Positions 50,717 through 59,736 of a stretch of 64,000 nucleotides of DNA are shown piece after piece. Within the stretch, counting starts at the first letter, position 1. Each line of letters starts with the position of its first letter. The notes below the pieces were generated by a model, which worked only from the letters and a program-made list of their open reading frames with translations, was not told the DNA's origin and searched no databases. This DNA comes from Candidatus Izimoplasma sp. ZiA1 (GTDB lineage: Bacteria; Bacillota_I; Bacilli_A; Izemoplasmatales; Izemoplasmataceae). Both the position numbers and the translations under genes were made by a program. Where the stretch lies: assembly GCA_002285055.1 (NCBI GenBank), contig NQYJ01000007.1, positions 1-64,000 on the forward strand, written 5' to 3'.

Positions 50717-51733
50717 ATGAAAGAAAAAAAAGCTTGGGTCACTTTTATTATTAGAAATGACTCATATATACCAGGAGCACTAATTTTTGCTTATGCTTTA
50801 AAACTTCAAAACACTGATGCAGATTTAATCTGTATCGTTTCTAGTAATATGCCTGATTCTGCTATTAAAGCCTTAAAAGTTATATATACAGATGTTATTG
50901 CAATTGATGATTTATTTGTGCCCCATGATAGAAGACATGAACGCCAAGATCGCCCGTTTTTATTTTCAAGATTTCATGCACTTAGACTTGGTAAAGATGG
51001 AGATTTAGGGAAAGATTATGATAAAATATTAATTGCTGATTGTGATTTATTACCTCTTACAAAGTATGATTTGTTATTTGATCTGGAGGCACCTGCAGGT
51101 GTGATTAACGAAAAAAAAGAAAACTGTTTAGAGTATGTAGATCAAAAATATATTATTCCTGACTCAGTGTACGAAAAGAACGAGTGGATATGGCATGATG
51201 TTTATAAAGATTTTCCTCATGGATCTAAAATACCAAAAGAAGTAACAGACAGAGTAATTCATGAAAAAGATAATATGGGTGTTAATGCAGCACTATACTT
51301 GTTCAAACCATCAATGAAAATGTATAACTCAATATTAGATGATATAAACAATCCTGAAATACAAAAAGAAATAAGTACATATAACTGGCCTGAAATGCAA
51401 TATATTACTTTGAAAATGTCTGGTAAATGGACAAATATGGATTTGAGATATAGTTCGTTTAATGGTTATCCAAATGTTGATAGCTTATATGGGATTCATT
51501 TTGCAGGACTAAAACCTTGGAGTATTAAAAATAAATCAGTTAAGAGTTTTTCAAAGTTTGAGGATTATCAATTATGGAACCATACTTACATAAAAATGTG
51601 TAAGGATTATCCAGACCTACTTGAAAACGGAAAAATAAGAAGATTAAATAATCATCTTGTGGATTTATTAAAGGATCCAAAGTATCAATTTAATAAAAAA
51701 TACCTACCTCAATTAAACCACTTTTTTAATTAA
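50717..51733 (+). CDS. Glycogenin-like GT8 glycosyltransferase
   Basis: This 338-residue enzyme is of glycosyltransferase family 8, with sugar-nucleotide binding start AWVTFIIRNDSYIPGALIFA, metal-binding DxD in KILIADCDLLPL (about residue 109), and C-terminal GIHFAGLKPW with the second metal His. It would transfer a sugar, often glucose, galactose or glucuronate, to a glycan or protein acceptor in the cytosol. The acceptor is unknown. Monocistronic with a terminator. Confidence 0.88.
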   Translation: MKEKKAWVTFIIRNDSYIPGALIFAYALKLQNTDADLICIVSSNMPDSAIKALKVIYTDVIAIDDLFVPHDRRHERQDRPFLFSRFHALRLGKDGDLGKDYDKILIADCDLLPLTKYDLLFDLEAPAGVINEKKENCLEYVDQKYIIPDSVYEKNEWIWHDVYKDFPHGSKIPKEVTDRVIHEKDNMGVNAALYLFKPSMKMYNSILDDINNPEIQKEISTYNWPEMQYITLKMSGKWTNMDLRYSSFNGYPNVDSLYGIHFAGLKPWSIKNKSVKSFSKFEDYQLWNHTYIKMCKDYPDLLENGKIRRLNNHLVDLLKDPKYQFNKKYLPQLNHFFN

Positions 51734-51762
51734 AACCACTTTTAATTAAAGTGGTTTTTTTA
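51734..51762 (+). terminator. Rho-independent terminator
   Basis: AAACCACTTT and AAAGTGGTTT flank TAATT and are followed by T residues. Confidence 0.87.
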
Positions 51763-51822
51763 ATAATTATTAACGATTATGAGTAACTTTTTTATGATAT
51801 TATTACTTATGTTTCAATTACC

Positions 51823-51871
51823 TTGACAGATAGAGTAATGTTTGGTAAATTATTATGTGAGATAGAGTAAT
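51823..51871 (+). promoter_or_regulatory. Promoter with an 11-base direct repeat upstream of the hemolysin III gene
   Basis: TTGACA (51823-51828) is followed after 17 bases by TAAATT (51846-51851). GATAGAGTAAT occurs twice, at 51829-51839 within the spacer and at 51861-51871 just before the ribosome binding site. The repeats are 32 bases apart, about three helical turns, as expected for a protein that binds both on one DNA face. Confidence 0.5.
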
Positions 51872-51889
51872 TTGTATGGAGGGAAAAAT

Positions 51890-52513
51890 ATGAAAAAAAC
51901 GACATCTTTAGGCGAATTAATAGCTAATGCAATATCCCATGGGATAGGTGTATTATTAAGTATTACAGCATTAATTTTATTACTTGTAAAAGCAAATACA
52001 ACATTAGAAGTTATAAGTGGATTGATATTTGGGATATCTTTAATTGTCCTATATCTAAGTAGCACACTATTTCATTCTTTTCCTGAGAAATTAAAAACTG
52101 TCTATACAGTTTTTCAAAGATTTGATCATTCAAGTATCTTTATTTTAATTGCGGGAACATATACACCATTTTTACTTTTATTAGTTAATAATACACAAGG
52201 GTATATAATGTTAGCATTATTATGGTCTTTTACATTAATAGGTATCATAATGAAATCAATTTGGATTTCAAAGTTTCAACTTATTCATCTTGCAATATAT
52301 TTGATAATGGGTTGGAGTGTATTAGCGGTTTTTAATGAAGTCTACAACGGTCTTAATCAGTATTTTTATTTCTTGTTGTTTGGTGGAATTAGTTATACGA
52401 TTGGGGTAGCCTTTTATTTAGCTAGATTTAAATACTCGCATTTCGTATGGCATATATTTGTTTTGGGTGGATCAGTGTTCCACTTTCTATGTATCTATTT
52501 GAGTTTATATTAG
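51890..52513 (+). CDS. Hemolysin III/PAQR family membrane protein
   Basis: This 207-residue protein has seven predicted helices and the family's metal-binding motifs: ISHGIGVLLS near the start, SSTLFHSF with FDHSSIFILIAGTYTPF in the middle and FVWHIFVLGGSVFHF at the end. The true role of bacterial members is not settled (membrane stress, possible ceramidase-like activity). ATG 51890 follows TATGGAGGG. The next two genes, both degV, follow 12 bases later and probably share the transcript. Confidence 0.9.
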   Translation: MKKTTSLGELIANAISHGIGVLLSITALILLLVKANTTLEVISGLIFGISLIVLYLSSTLFHSFPEKLKTVYTVFQRFDHSSIFILIAGTYTPFLLLLVNNTQGYIMLALLWSFTLIGIIMKSIWISKFQLIHLAIYLIMGWSVLAVFNEVYNGLNQYFYFLLFGGISYTIGVAFYLARFKYSHFVWHIFVLGGSVFHFLCIYLSLY

Positions 52514-52525
52514 GAGGAAAAATTA

Positions 52526-53374
52526 ATGAAACAATACGGAATCATTATTGACAGCACAGTTTATCTAAGCCAAGAAGAAATTAAAAAGTATAATATCGAA
52601 CAAGTAAGTTTGAATATAATAGCTAAGGGTGAAACATTTAAAGAATTAGAAGTAGACAACGATTTTGTTTATGGAAAGCTTGATAACGGAATTAAACTTA
52701 CAACAAGTCAACCAGCTCCAGGAGAATTCTTAGATAAGTATGAGGAAATGTTAGCAAAGGGTTATGAGAAATTATTTGTTATTTGCTTTGGTGAAAAATT
52801 AAGCGGAACTTATCAAAGTGCAATTCTTGCAAAAAGTATGCTAGATAATTCAGATTTAGTACATGTTTTTAATACTAACTCTGCAGCTTATGGCTTAGAG
52901 TTATTGACTTTGGAACTTGCAGAATTAATTGAAAAAGGAAAACCAGCTAATGAAATAATTGAAAGATTAGATAAATTAATTCATAATAGCAACCTTTTGT
53001 TTACACTTGAAAACCTTATATCACTTTTAAGAAGTGGAAGACTAAGTAAAACTAAGGCTGCAATTGGTACAGTTTTACGTGTAAAACCTATTATCAGAAT
53101 GGTAGAAGGTAAATTAGAACTTGTTAAATCAACAAGAACTCATAAAAAAATTACTGATTATGTACTTGAACAAATGCGTGAGACGTTGGACGAATCAAAA
53201 GAAATCATTATTCGTGTTTTAAGCAAAAATTCAAGTGAACATACAAGAGAATTACTAGAAAAAATTAAAGAAGTTTATCCAAAAGCTAAAATTACATTTA
53301 ATGAATACTTAGGTCCACTATTCAGTTTACATCTAGGAAAAAAAGGTTACGGAGTAGCTTGGACTAACGCATAG
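52526..53374 (+). CDS. DegV family fatty-acid-binding protein (copy 1)
   Basis: This 282-residue protein is typical of DegV/FakB: N-terminal IIIDSTVYLS, TSQPAPGEFL (fatty-acid carboxylate site region), FGEKLSGTYQSAILAKSML and GRLSKTKAAIGTVLRVKPII. FakB proteins present fatty acids to the kinase FakA for conversion to acyl-phosphate, the substrate of PlsX/PlsY; plsY is in this window, FakA is not. AGGAGG precedes the ATG. Followed by a close paralogue. Confidence 0.93.
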   Translation: MKQYGIIIDSTVYLSQEEIKKYNIEQVSLNIIAKGETFKELEVDNDFVYGKLDNGIKLTTSQPAPGEFLDKYEEMLAKGYEKLFVICFGEKLSGTYQSAILAKSMLDNSDLVHVFNTNSAAYGLELLTLELAELIEKGKPANEIIERLDKLIHNSNLLFTLENLISLLRSGRLSKTKAAIGTVLRVKPIIRMVEGKLELVKSTRTHKKITDYVLEQMRETLDESKEIIIRVLSKNSSEHTRELLEKIKEVYPKAKITFNEYLGPLFSLHLGKKGYGVAWTNA

Positions 53375-53384
53375 GAGTAGAGTT

Positions 53385-54233
53385 ATGGAAAAATACGGAA
53401 TAGTAATAGATAGCACAGTATATTTATCAAAAGAAGTAGTTGAAAAAATTGAGGCAGAAGTCGTATCTTTAAATGTTGTATCAGGTACAGACTCATATAA
53501 AGAAACAGAAGTTAGTAATGAGTTTATATTTGATTTGCAAGATAAAGGACATCAATTAATGACTAGTCAACCAGCACCAGGTGAGTTCTTAGAAACTTAT
53601 GAGGGAATGTTAGCCAAAGGATATGAAAAAATATTTGTAGTTACCCTATCAGCTAACATCAGTGGAACTTATCAAAGTGCAAACCTAGCAAAAAATATGT
53701 TAGAAGATCCTAAAAAAGTGCATATTTTTAACACAATGTTATGTGCTTTTGGTAATGAGATGATTACTGTTGAACTTGCAGATATGATAAAGAATGGTAA
53801 TTCAGATAATGAAATTGAAGAAAGAATTACTAATTTAATCAAATCAAGTAATCAAATGTTTACAGTTGAAAATTTATTTAGCTTAACTAAGGGTGGCAGA
53901 CTGAGTAAAACTAAAGCAGCTATCGGAACAGTTTTACGTGTTAAACCAATTATTAGAGTTGTTGATGGTAAACTTAGTTTAGTTAATAGTGAACGTACAT
54001 ATAAAAAAGTGCATCAATATTTTATTGATAAGATAAGAGAAACAACAAAAGGGTTTAGTAAAATATCGTTCTATGTAACAAACACTAATTCTCTTGAAAG
54101 TGCAAAGGTTTTAGAGGAAGTTCTAAAAACTGAGTTTCCAAATTCGAAAATTATTTTTACAAGCGTATTAGGACCTGTATTCTCAATACATATAGGAAAA
54201 AAAGGGTATGGGTTAAGCTGGTTTGCAGAATAA
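53385..54233 (+). CDS. DegV family fatty-acid-binding protein (copy 2)
   Basis: This 282-residue tandem paralogue of the preceding gene has the same length and the same motif order (IVIDSTVYLS, TSQPAPGEFL, SANISGTYQSANLAKNML, GRLSKTKAAIGTVLRVKPII). The two differ widely in the ligand-pocket middle region, so they may bind different fatty acids, as FakB1 and FakB2 do elsewhere. TAGGAG precedes the ATG 10 bases after copy 1. Confidence 0.93.
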   Translation: MEKYGIVIDSTVYLSKEVVEKIEAEVVSLNVVSGTDSYKETEVSNEFIFDLQDKGHQLMTSQPAPGEFLETYEGMLAKGYEKIFVVTLSANISGTYQSANLAKNMLEDPKKVHIFNTMLCAFGNEMITVELADMIKNGNSDNEIEERITNLIKSSNQMFTVENLFSLTKGGRLSKTKAAIGTVLRVKPIIRVVDGKLSLVNSERTYKKVHQYFIDKIRETTKGFSKISFYVTNTNSLESAKVLEEVLKTEFPNSKIIFTSVLGPVFSIHIGKKGYGLSWFAE

Positions 54234-54238
54234 AAAAC

Positions 54239-54266
54239 AAGCACTTCCAATGAAGTGCTTATTATT
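54239..54266. terminator. Bidirectional terminator
   Basis: AAGCACTTC and GAAGTGCTT flank CAAT between the convergent degV and DUF362 genes. Confidence 0.82.
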
Positions 54267-55407
54267 TTAGCAATTTTAATCCATATATTATTTTACCAAT
54301 TATTGGGGTTTTTACATCAATAACTTCATATGGACACATTTCTTGGCAACAATAACATCGTATACATTTTAAATAGTCATAAACAGGAACAGTGGTTTTG
54401 TCGTTATTCTTAAATGATATTGCCTTATCATCTAGAGGACAAGCCTTAACACATATTCCACATTTTTTACACTCACTTTTTTTAATGTATGGACGTCTTA
54501 TTACATATTTAGCTAACAATTTTACTTTTGTCATGTCTTCAGTTCTTAGAGGTGTTTTGACAATATCGAAGTTTATGTTGATAAGGTCTTCAAGATTGTC
54601 ACCTAACAACTCAATGTCATGATAACTACCTACACCCATTCTTTCTCCATATGTGATTAGTGGTAAAAGTTCAGGGTCTAGATTAATTAATTTCGCAAAT
54701 ACTGCATCCATTGCAACTGGATCAGTGCTGATTAAAATAACATTCATTTTCACTGGATTTCCATTGCGGGGACCATTACCTTCCATCGCCATTATTCCAT
54801 CCATAATGTGCAAATCAGGGATAATTAATTTATTTAAGTCAATTATCATTTCAGCAAAATTAAAGGCGTTTGTATATTTTGCATGCATTGCTCCTTTGTT
54901 AAAACCAGTAACAACACCAAAAGTATTTTTAATAGCTCCAGTTGTTCTTTGAAGAGCGTGAGATTTCATTTTTGGTAGATTAATTATGGCATCACTTTTG
55001 ATTACTCCAAGAGCAATATCAAATTCTTTATTTATTAAAGCATTTTGTAATGATATTTTTTTTGAGTTAACAAAATCAGCCTCTTCAATATTTAGTCTTT
55101 GGGCTACACTTTTTAATCCACACTTTTCACTTACTTTTGTTGGGTTGCCAAAACCAGGACTATCACCATAATGAAATTTATATTTATGATCAATTAGAAT
55201 TTGACTTATCGCTTCAAATATAACTGGATGTGTAGTCGCTGCTTTTTCTGGAGCAGCTGCACTAACTAAGTTCGGTTTTAATAGCGTAAACTTTTCTAGA
55301 GGAATGATTGATTCTATTCCACCAAGTAAATTTAATCCTTCATTGATTTTATCTTTTACTTTTAATAAATTATATTCATCGCATTTTAAGACTACCACTT
55401 TGCTCAT
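54262..55407 (-). CDS. DUF362 domain protein with two 4Fe-4S clusters
   Basis: This 381-residue protein has an N-terminal DUF362 domain (VLKPNLVS-like KFTLLKPNLVSAA, DSPGFGNPTKVSEKCG, NLPKMKSHALQRTTGAIKN) and a C-terminal bacterial ferredoxin domain with CKKCGICVKACP and CIRCYCCQEMCP. Such proteins are thought to be electron carriers or redox enzymes, but the reaction is not established. AGGAGTG precedes the ATG. Monocistronic. Confidence 0.9.
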   Translation of the reverse strand: MSKVVVLKCDEYNLLKVKDKINEGLNLLGGIESIIPLEKFTLLKPNLVSAAAPEKAATTHPVIFEAISQILIDHKYKFHYGDSPGFGNPTKVSEKCGLKSVAQRLNIEEADFVNSKKISLQNALINKEFDIALGVIKSDAIINLPKMKSHALQRTTGAIKNTFGVVTGFNKGAMHAKYTNAFNFAEMIIDLNKLIIPDLHIMDGIMAMEGNGPRNGNPVKMNVILISTDPVAMDAVFAKLINLDPELLPLITYGERMGVGSYHDIELLGDNLEDLININFDIVKTPLRTEDMTKVKLLAKYVIRRPYIKKSECKKCGICVKACPLDDKAISFKNNDKTTVPVYDYLKCIRCYCCQEMCPYEVIDVKTPIIGKIIYGLKLLK

Positions 55408-55496
55408 TTATATCACTCCTAATATACTAATTATAACAAAATAATTTCTTATTCAATAATTAATATAAAAATGTTAAAATGGATATAGGTGATTTT

Positions 55497-56060
55497 ATGG
55501 AACTTAATAAAAAGATTGATGATTTACTAAAAAGAAAAGACAAGATATTTATTGCTATAGAAGGCTCGTGTGGTTCTGGAAAAACTACTTTAGCAGAATA
55601 TTTAAGTAAACACTATCCTGCAACTATTTTTAGAACCGATGATTATTTTTTACCATCAATCAGAAAAACAAAAGAACGATTAGAAGAACCAGGAGGGAAT
55701 ATTGATTATGAACGAATGAAAACAGAAGTTTTTAATCATTTGAAAAAGGATGAAATAAGTGTAAGAAAATTTGATTGTAAAACCAATGTTTTAGAGGAAT
55801 CTAGAATGGTACAATTACAAGCAGTAAACATTGTAGAAGGAGTGTATTCTGCGCACCCGTATTTTAAGTTTGAGTATGATTTAATCATATTTATTGATAT
55901 TGATAAGGAAAAGCAATTAAAACGCTTAGAAGCAAGAAATAAAGCGTTGTTGAGTAAGTTTGTTAATCAATGGATACCACTTGAAAATAAATATTTTAAA
56001 TATTTTAAAATTAGAAACAAAGCAAATATAATACTAACATTAGAAAGTAGTGATTTATAA
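55497..56060 (+). CDS. Uridine kinase-like P-loop kinase
   Basis: This 187-residue protein has Walker A EGSCGSGKTT (about residues 22-31), TDDYFL (acceptor-binding Asp pair, about 47), EEPGGNIDYERM and a lid region LKRLEARNKALLSKF. It resembles uridine kinase/phosphoribulokinase-type enzymes; the substrate is not certain because the family is broad. ATG 55497 follows AGGTGA; ATG 55479 is rejected. Its stop shares a base with the next start. Confidence 0.82.
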   Translation: MELNKKIDDLLKRKDKIFIAIEGSCGSGKTTLAEYLSKHYPATIFRTDDYFLPSIRKTKERLEEPGGNIDYERMKTEVFNHLKKDEISVRKFDCKTNVLEESRMVQLQAVNIVEGVYSAHPYFKFEYDLIIFIDIDKEKQLKRLEARNKALLSKFVNQWIPLENKYFKYFKIRNKANIILTLESSDL

Positions 56061-57214
56061 TGAGAATAGGTTTATTTTCTGATTCATACAGACCATCAAT
56101 TAGTGGGGTTGTTATTTCAGTAGATACGTTAGCAAAAGAATTTATGAAGCAAGGTCATGAGGTTATTGTTATAACTAACGAACATGACTATGCTGAAGAT
56201 GAAAAAAACGTTATTAGGTATAAGGGTGCAAGACTCCCAATGAAGGGTTTAAAAGAGTATAGAATTCATAAAGTAACAAAAAGAAAAGTACATGAAATTG
56301 GAAAGTTGGAACTTGACATCATTCATTGTCATACTGAGTTTACAATTGGTAGACTAGGTAGAAAAGTGGCAAGAATGTACAATATCCCTGTTGTTCATAC
56401 TTACCATACAATGTATGAAGATTATATTCATTTTGTTACTAAATTATTTTATTATCCACTTCGTTGGATCGCAAAAAAATATAGTAAAAAATTTGCTTCT
56501 AGTGTTGATGAAGTAATATTTCCAACCGTTAAAGTTAAAGATAAGTTTGATGAGTATGGATTTAGAAAAATATCGCATATTATTCCAACTGGTATTTATC
56601 TAGAAAGATTTAATATAGAAACTTATGATGATACAAAAATTTGTTCTTTTAAAGAAGAATATAGTATTGATGAGTCTAAGCTAAACTTATTATTCTTAGG
56701 AAGAATGTCACGTGAGAAAAGTGTTGATGTATTATTAAGAGAGTATAAAGAATTATCACTAAAACATGACGATGTACATTTATTATTAGTAGGTGGTGGA
56801 CCAGACTTAGAATATTTTAGAACACTAGCTACTAGTTTAGATTTAGATAATAGAGTTACGTTTACTGGCATGGTTAGTCCTGATGTGGTAGGGTGTTTTT
56901 ATCATCTTGGTGATATCTTTGTTAACTTTAGTACAACTGAAACTCAGGGGTTAACATATATTGAAGCTTTAGCTGCAAATCTTCCAATTGTTGTAAAATA
57001 TGATACAAATCTTGAAGGTGTAATTTTTGAAGGTGTTAACGGATTTAGTTTTATTGATGATAAAGAGTTTATCCCTTTAATTGAAAAACTTAAAGAAGAT
57101 AAAGAATTAGTCTCTAAACTTTCGTTAAATGCAAGAGCGACAGCTGATGATTTTAGTGCTTTAAATTATGCAAATAAAGTTTTAAATATATATGATGAAT
57201 TATTAAAAAAATAA
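56060..57214 (+). CDS. GT4 glycosyltransferase, diacylglycerol glucosyltransferase-like
   Basis: This 384-residue GT-B fold enzyme has the N-terminal glycine loop segment GLFSDSYRPSISGVVISVDT, the middle HTYHTMYEDYIHFV and a C-terminal nucleotide-sugar site LFLGRMSREKSVD with the E-x7-E motif in TETQGLTYIEALA (about residue 297). It is close in pattern to 1,2-diacylglycerol 3-alpha-glucosyltransferases such as the Acholeplasma monoglucosyl-diacylglycerol synthase, which make the glycolipid that supports LTA-like polymers. An LTA synthase gene lies immediately downstream in convergent orientation. Confidence 0.88.
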   Translation: MRIGLFSDSYRPSISGVVISVDTLAKEFMKQGHEVIVITNEHDYAEDEKNVIRYKGARLPMKGLKEYRIHKVTKRKVHEIGKLELDIIHCHTEFTIGRLGRKVARMYNIPVVHTYHTMYEDYIHFVTKLFYYPLRWIAKKYSKKFASSVDEVIFPTVKVKDKFDEYGFRKISHIIPTGIYLERFNIETYDDTKICSFKEEYSIDESKLNLLFLGRMSREKSVDVLLREYKELSLKHDDVHLLLVGGGPDLEYFRTLATSLDLDNRVTFTGMVSPDVVGCFYHLGDIFVNFSTTETQGLTYIEALAANLPIVVKYDTNLEGVIFEGVNGFSFIDDKEFIPLIEKLKEDKELVSKLSLNARATADDFSALNYANKVLNIYDELLKK

Positions 57215-57244
57215 AGCAAAGTTCTTTTGAACTTTGCTTTTCAT
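57212..57244. terminator. Bidirectional terminator
   Basis: AAAGCAAAGTTC and GAACTTTGCTTT form a perfect 12-bp stem around TTTT between convergent genes. Confidence 0.88.
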
Positions 57245-59221
57245 TTAATCGTCTTTTTTATTGAAATAATCGATGCTTAATATGTAATCATTAATAGTAT
57301 ACTCTTTTAGGTAACTATTATTTAATATCATTACTTCTTCTAAAGTAAAGCCTCCTGCTGTATTTATATCATAATCGTTTGTAGTTACACTAAATGAGAA
57401 ATTCTCACTTACAAAACTTCTTTCTGCAAATCTAACAACATTTTCAGTGCCATCAAATGCATCTTGTCCCATAACTGTGTTATAAATACCTCGATAATCA
57501 GTGCCATCTTCATTGATTGTTGCTAAGTTAAACATATTAGCTATTGTTGGCATGATATCAATCGAAGACATATAGTTATCAATGTTTTGTTGTTCTAATA
57601 ACGGGTTATAAATTAACATAGGCACATTATGAATGTCTGTTTGAGAATTATCATCTTTTACATCATCAATGTCCCAAATCGTTTCTTGATCAAGACCATA
57701 AGCATAATGATCACCATAAATCATAATAATAGTTTCGTCAGCTTTGTTGTTAACTAATAGTTGTTCTTGTAGGTATTCAACTGCTTTATCTAGTTCAATT
57801 TGGGCAGCCATATAATACATGTAATCTGTAGGCCAGTCTAAATTATTTTCTTCTACATAGTCTTCAACAACTTGAATATTTTTGGATGCTACTTCGTGTG
57901 TTGAACCATAATTTAAGTGACCGCTAACAGTCAATATATTCGCATAGAATTTTTCAGCTGTAATAAATTTTGGAATTGCCTGATGCATAAGTTCTAAATC
58001 ACTTTGCCATTCATGATCAAATAAAATACCTGTTGGTTCTTCTTGCATTCCGAGTTGAACTGAACCGTAATATTTATCAAAGCCAAGTGGGCCTTTTTTT
58101 ATTAGGTTTCCATACTCATCGTAAGTTCCATCATGGAATTGCTGACGAGGGTAGAAATAATCAGTGTAGTTATGGAATGAATAAGTGTTATATCCTTGAG
58201 AGTTAAACATTTTAGCCATTGTATATGGGAACTCGTTATCAATATATTCTGACATACTTAAGGCAACACTTTTATTTGGGAAGAAACTTGTTTGTGATAA
58301 AAACTCTGTATCAGCTGTGTTACGATAATATAGTGGAGAATAATAGTTTTCAAAGTTCCAATAACTTTGAGCTATATGATATAGTGTTGGAGTTAAAGTT
58401 TCATCTATTGCGTATGTATCAAAGCTTTCAGCAACTATAATTATTAAGTTTTTGTCTTCAAAGATCCCTGTGTAATCATTATCGTTATGAATTTCACTAG
58501 ATCTTTCTTCATAATAATCATCTATCATATCTATGATTTCTACCTCAGTTAGAGTATCAACTTTGAACATACTAAACATATCTCGTTGTGTGTAAGTAAA
58601 CAATCCAAATTTGTATATCGCTGAATCACTACTATAGAGATTTATATATAAGTCTCTATCTGTAAAAAATTCTTGATTATCAGTTCCATCAATAGGGCTT
58701 TTTGCACTTATAGATAAAACACCAGTAAAGTAAATCCCTAAACTAATCATAATAACAAATAAAGGTTGTTTGATTTGGAAATACTGAATATCATAATCTT
58801 GATGTTTTATATTTCTCATATATAAAGATAAAACAAGTAGAGGGAAGAAATATTGAACATGTTCTACTCGAATATTTTTAACAAAGTCATTAAAAAATGC
58901 AAGGGCCTTAAAAAAATCACTAGCTATTGAAAATGAATAGTATCCACTAACAATATCGTGATACATTTCTTGATTAAAGTAAACTACTGTTAATAATCCA
59001 GTAGAAATAAGCAATAAGGCTTTTACAGTCTTTGGAGTAAAGAACATTAAAATAAACATTGCTAGTAATGAGTAAGCTAAAGAAAATAGCAATATTCTTA
59101 TAAGATTAATATCAAGTACTAAGACAAACATCCTAGTTCTAAAGACTAGTTCTAAGTAAATAAATGTTAGAAAAATGAATAAAAACACTTTTCCAATTGT
59201 AAATAATTTATGTTTAAACAT
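57245..59221 (-). CDS. ltaS: LTA synthase family protein (LtaS-like sulfatase fold)
   Basis: This 658-residue protein has about five N-terminal membrane helices (residues 8-185) and a large extracytoplasmic sulfatase-fold domain: KNLIIIVAESFD (metal Glu, about residue 255), YRNTADTEFLS with the catalytic Thr (about residue 302) and IMIYGDHYAYG (Asp-His, about residue 510). LtaS polymerises glycerol phosphate from phosphatidylglycerol onto a glycolipid anchor. The presence of the glycolipid glucosyltransferase next to it supports lipoteichoic-acid-like polymer synthesis. Monocistronic. Confidence 0.9.
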   Translation of the reverse strand: MFKHKLFTIGKVFLFIFLTFIYLELVFRTRMFVLVLDINLIRILLFSLAYSLLAMFILMFFTPKTVKALLLISTGLLTVVYFNQEMYHDIVSGYYSFSIASDFFKALAFFNDFVKNIRVEHVQYFFPLLVLSLYMRNIKHQDYDIQYFQIKQPLFVIMISLGIYFTGVLSISAKSPIDGTDNQEFFTDRDLYINLYSSDSAIYKFGLFTYTQRDMFSMFKVDTLTEVEIIDMIDDYYEERSSEIHNDNDYTGIFEDKNLIIIVAESFDTYAIDETLTPTLYHIAQSYWNFENYYSPLYYRNTADTEFLSQTSFFPNKSVALSMSEYIDNEFPYTMAKMFNSQGYNTYSFHNYTDYFYPRQQFHDGTYDEYGNLIKKGPLGFDKYYGSVQLGMQEEPTGILFDHEWQSDLELMHQAIPKFITAEKFYANILTVSGHLNYGSTHEVASKNIQVVEDYVEENNLDWPTDYMYYMAAQIELDKAVEYLQEQLLVNNKADETIIMIYGDHYAYGLDQETIWDIDDVKDDNSQTDIHNVPMLIYNPLLEQQNIDNYMSSIDIMPTIANMFNLATINEDGTDYRGIYNTVMGQDAFDGTENVVRFAERSFVSENFSFSVTTNDYDINTAGGFTLEEVMILNNSYLKEYTINDYILSIDYFNKKDD

Positions 59222-59316
59222 ATAACCACGACCTTCTCAATTTATTATACAAAACTTAAGCTAAAAATAAAACCACAATACAAAAAAAATATGAAATTGT
59301 TTTGTAAATAATTTGC

Positions 59317-59345
59317 TTGACAAAAGGCTTGTAAAAGAATAAAAT
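59317..59345 (+). promoter_or_regulatory. Promoter of the His-Gln-Leu tRNA cluster
   Basis: TTGACA (59317-59322), a 17-base spacer and TAAAAT (59340-59345) lie 25 bases upstream of tRNA-His. Confidence 0.78.
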
Positions 59346-59370
59346 GTTAATAGTCTTAAATTTTAAGATG

Positions 59371-59446
59371 GCGATTGTGGCGAAGTGGTTAACGCACCGG
59401 ATTGTGGCTCCGGCATTCGTGAGTTCGATTCTCATCAGTCGCCCCA
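59371..59446 (+). tRNA. tRNA-His (anticodon GTG)
   Basis: Acceptor strands GCGATTG and CAGTCGC pair (one G-T), the anticodon GTG lies in loop TTGTGGC on CCGGA/TCCGG, and CCA is encoded. A G at 59370 opposite the discriminator C is the extra G-1 typical of tRNA-His. First of three tRNAs in one transcript. Confidence 0.95.
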
Positions 59447-59452
59447 TAATAA

Positions 59453-59527
59453 TGGGCTGTGGCCAAGTGGTTAAGGCACCGGACTTTGACTCCGGGATCG
59501 ATGGTTCGACTCCATCCAGCCCAGCCA
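59453..59527 (+). tRNA. tRNA-Gln (anticodon TTG)
   Basis: Acceptor strands TGGGCTG/CAGCCCA are fully paired, the anticodon TTG lies in loop CTTTGAC, with T-loop TTCGACT and encoded CCA. It starts 6 bases after tRNA-His. Confidence 0.95.
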
Positions 59528-59545
59528 TATTTATGTGTTTTATTT

Positions 59546-59629
59546 GCGGGTGTGGCGGAATTGGTAGACGCGCTAGATTTAGGCTCTAGTTCTTATGGAG
59601 TGCAGGTTCAACTCCTGTCACCCGCACCA
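59546..59629 (+). tRNA. tRNA-Leu (anticodon TAG)
   Basis: This 84-nt tRNA has a long variable arm. Acceptor strands GCGGGTG/CACCCGC are fully paired, the anticodon TAG lies in loop TTTAGGC on CTAGA/TCTAG, and CCA is encoded. Last tRNA of the cluster. Confidence 0.95.
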
Positions 59630-59642
59630 TACTAAAAAAATT

Positions 59643-59670
59643 AGGTTGCGTACGCAACCTTTTCTTTTTG
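59643..59670 (+). terminator. Terminator of the tRNA cluster
   Basis: AGGTTGCG and CGCAACCT form a stem with loop TA followed by T-rich sequence. Confidence 0.85.
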
Positions 59671-59736
59671 CTTATAATTGGATTGTATAATATAATGATA
59701 TGTATACAAATAATAAGATAAAAAAGAGGTGAGGAT

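Noticed and set aside
52526-54233. Tandem degV genes as an assembly duplication
   Set aside because: The two copies share motifs but differ along most of their length, so they are old paralogues.
59344-59589. Protein-coding frames across the His-Gln-Leu tRNA cluster on both strands
   Set aside because: They read through three well-formed tRNA genes and have no ribosome binding site.
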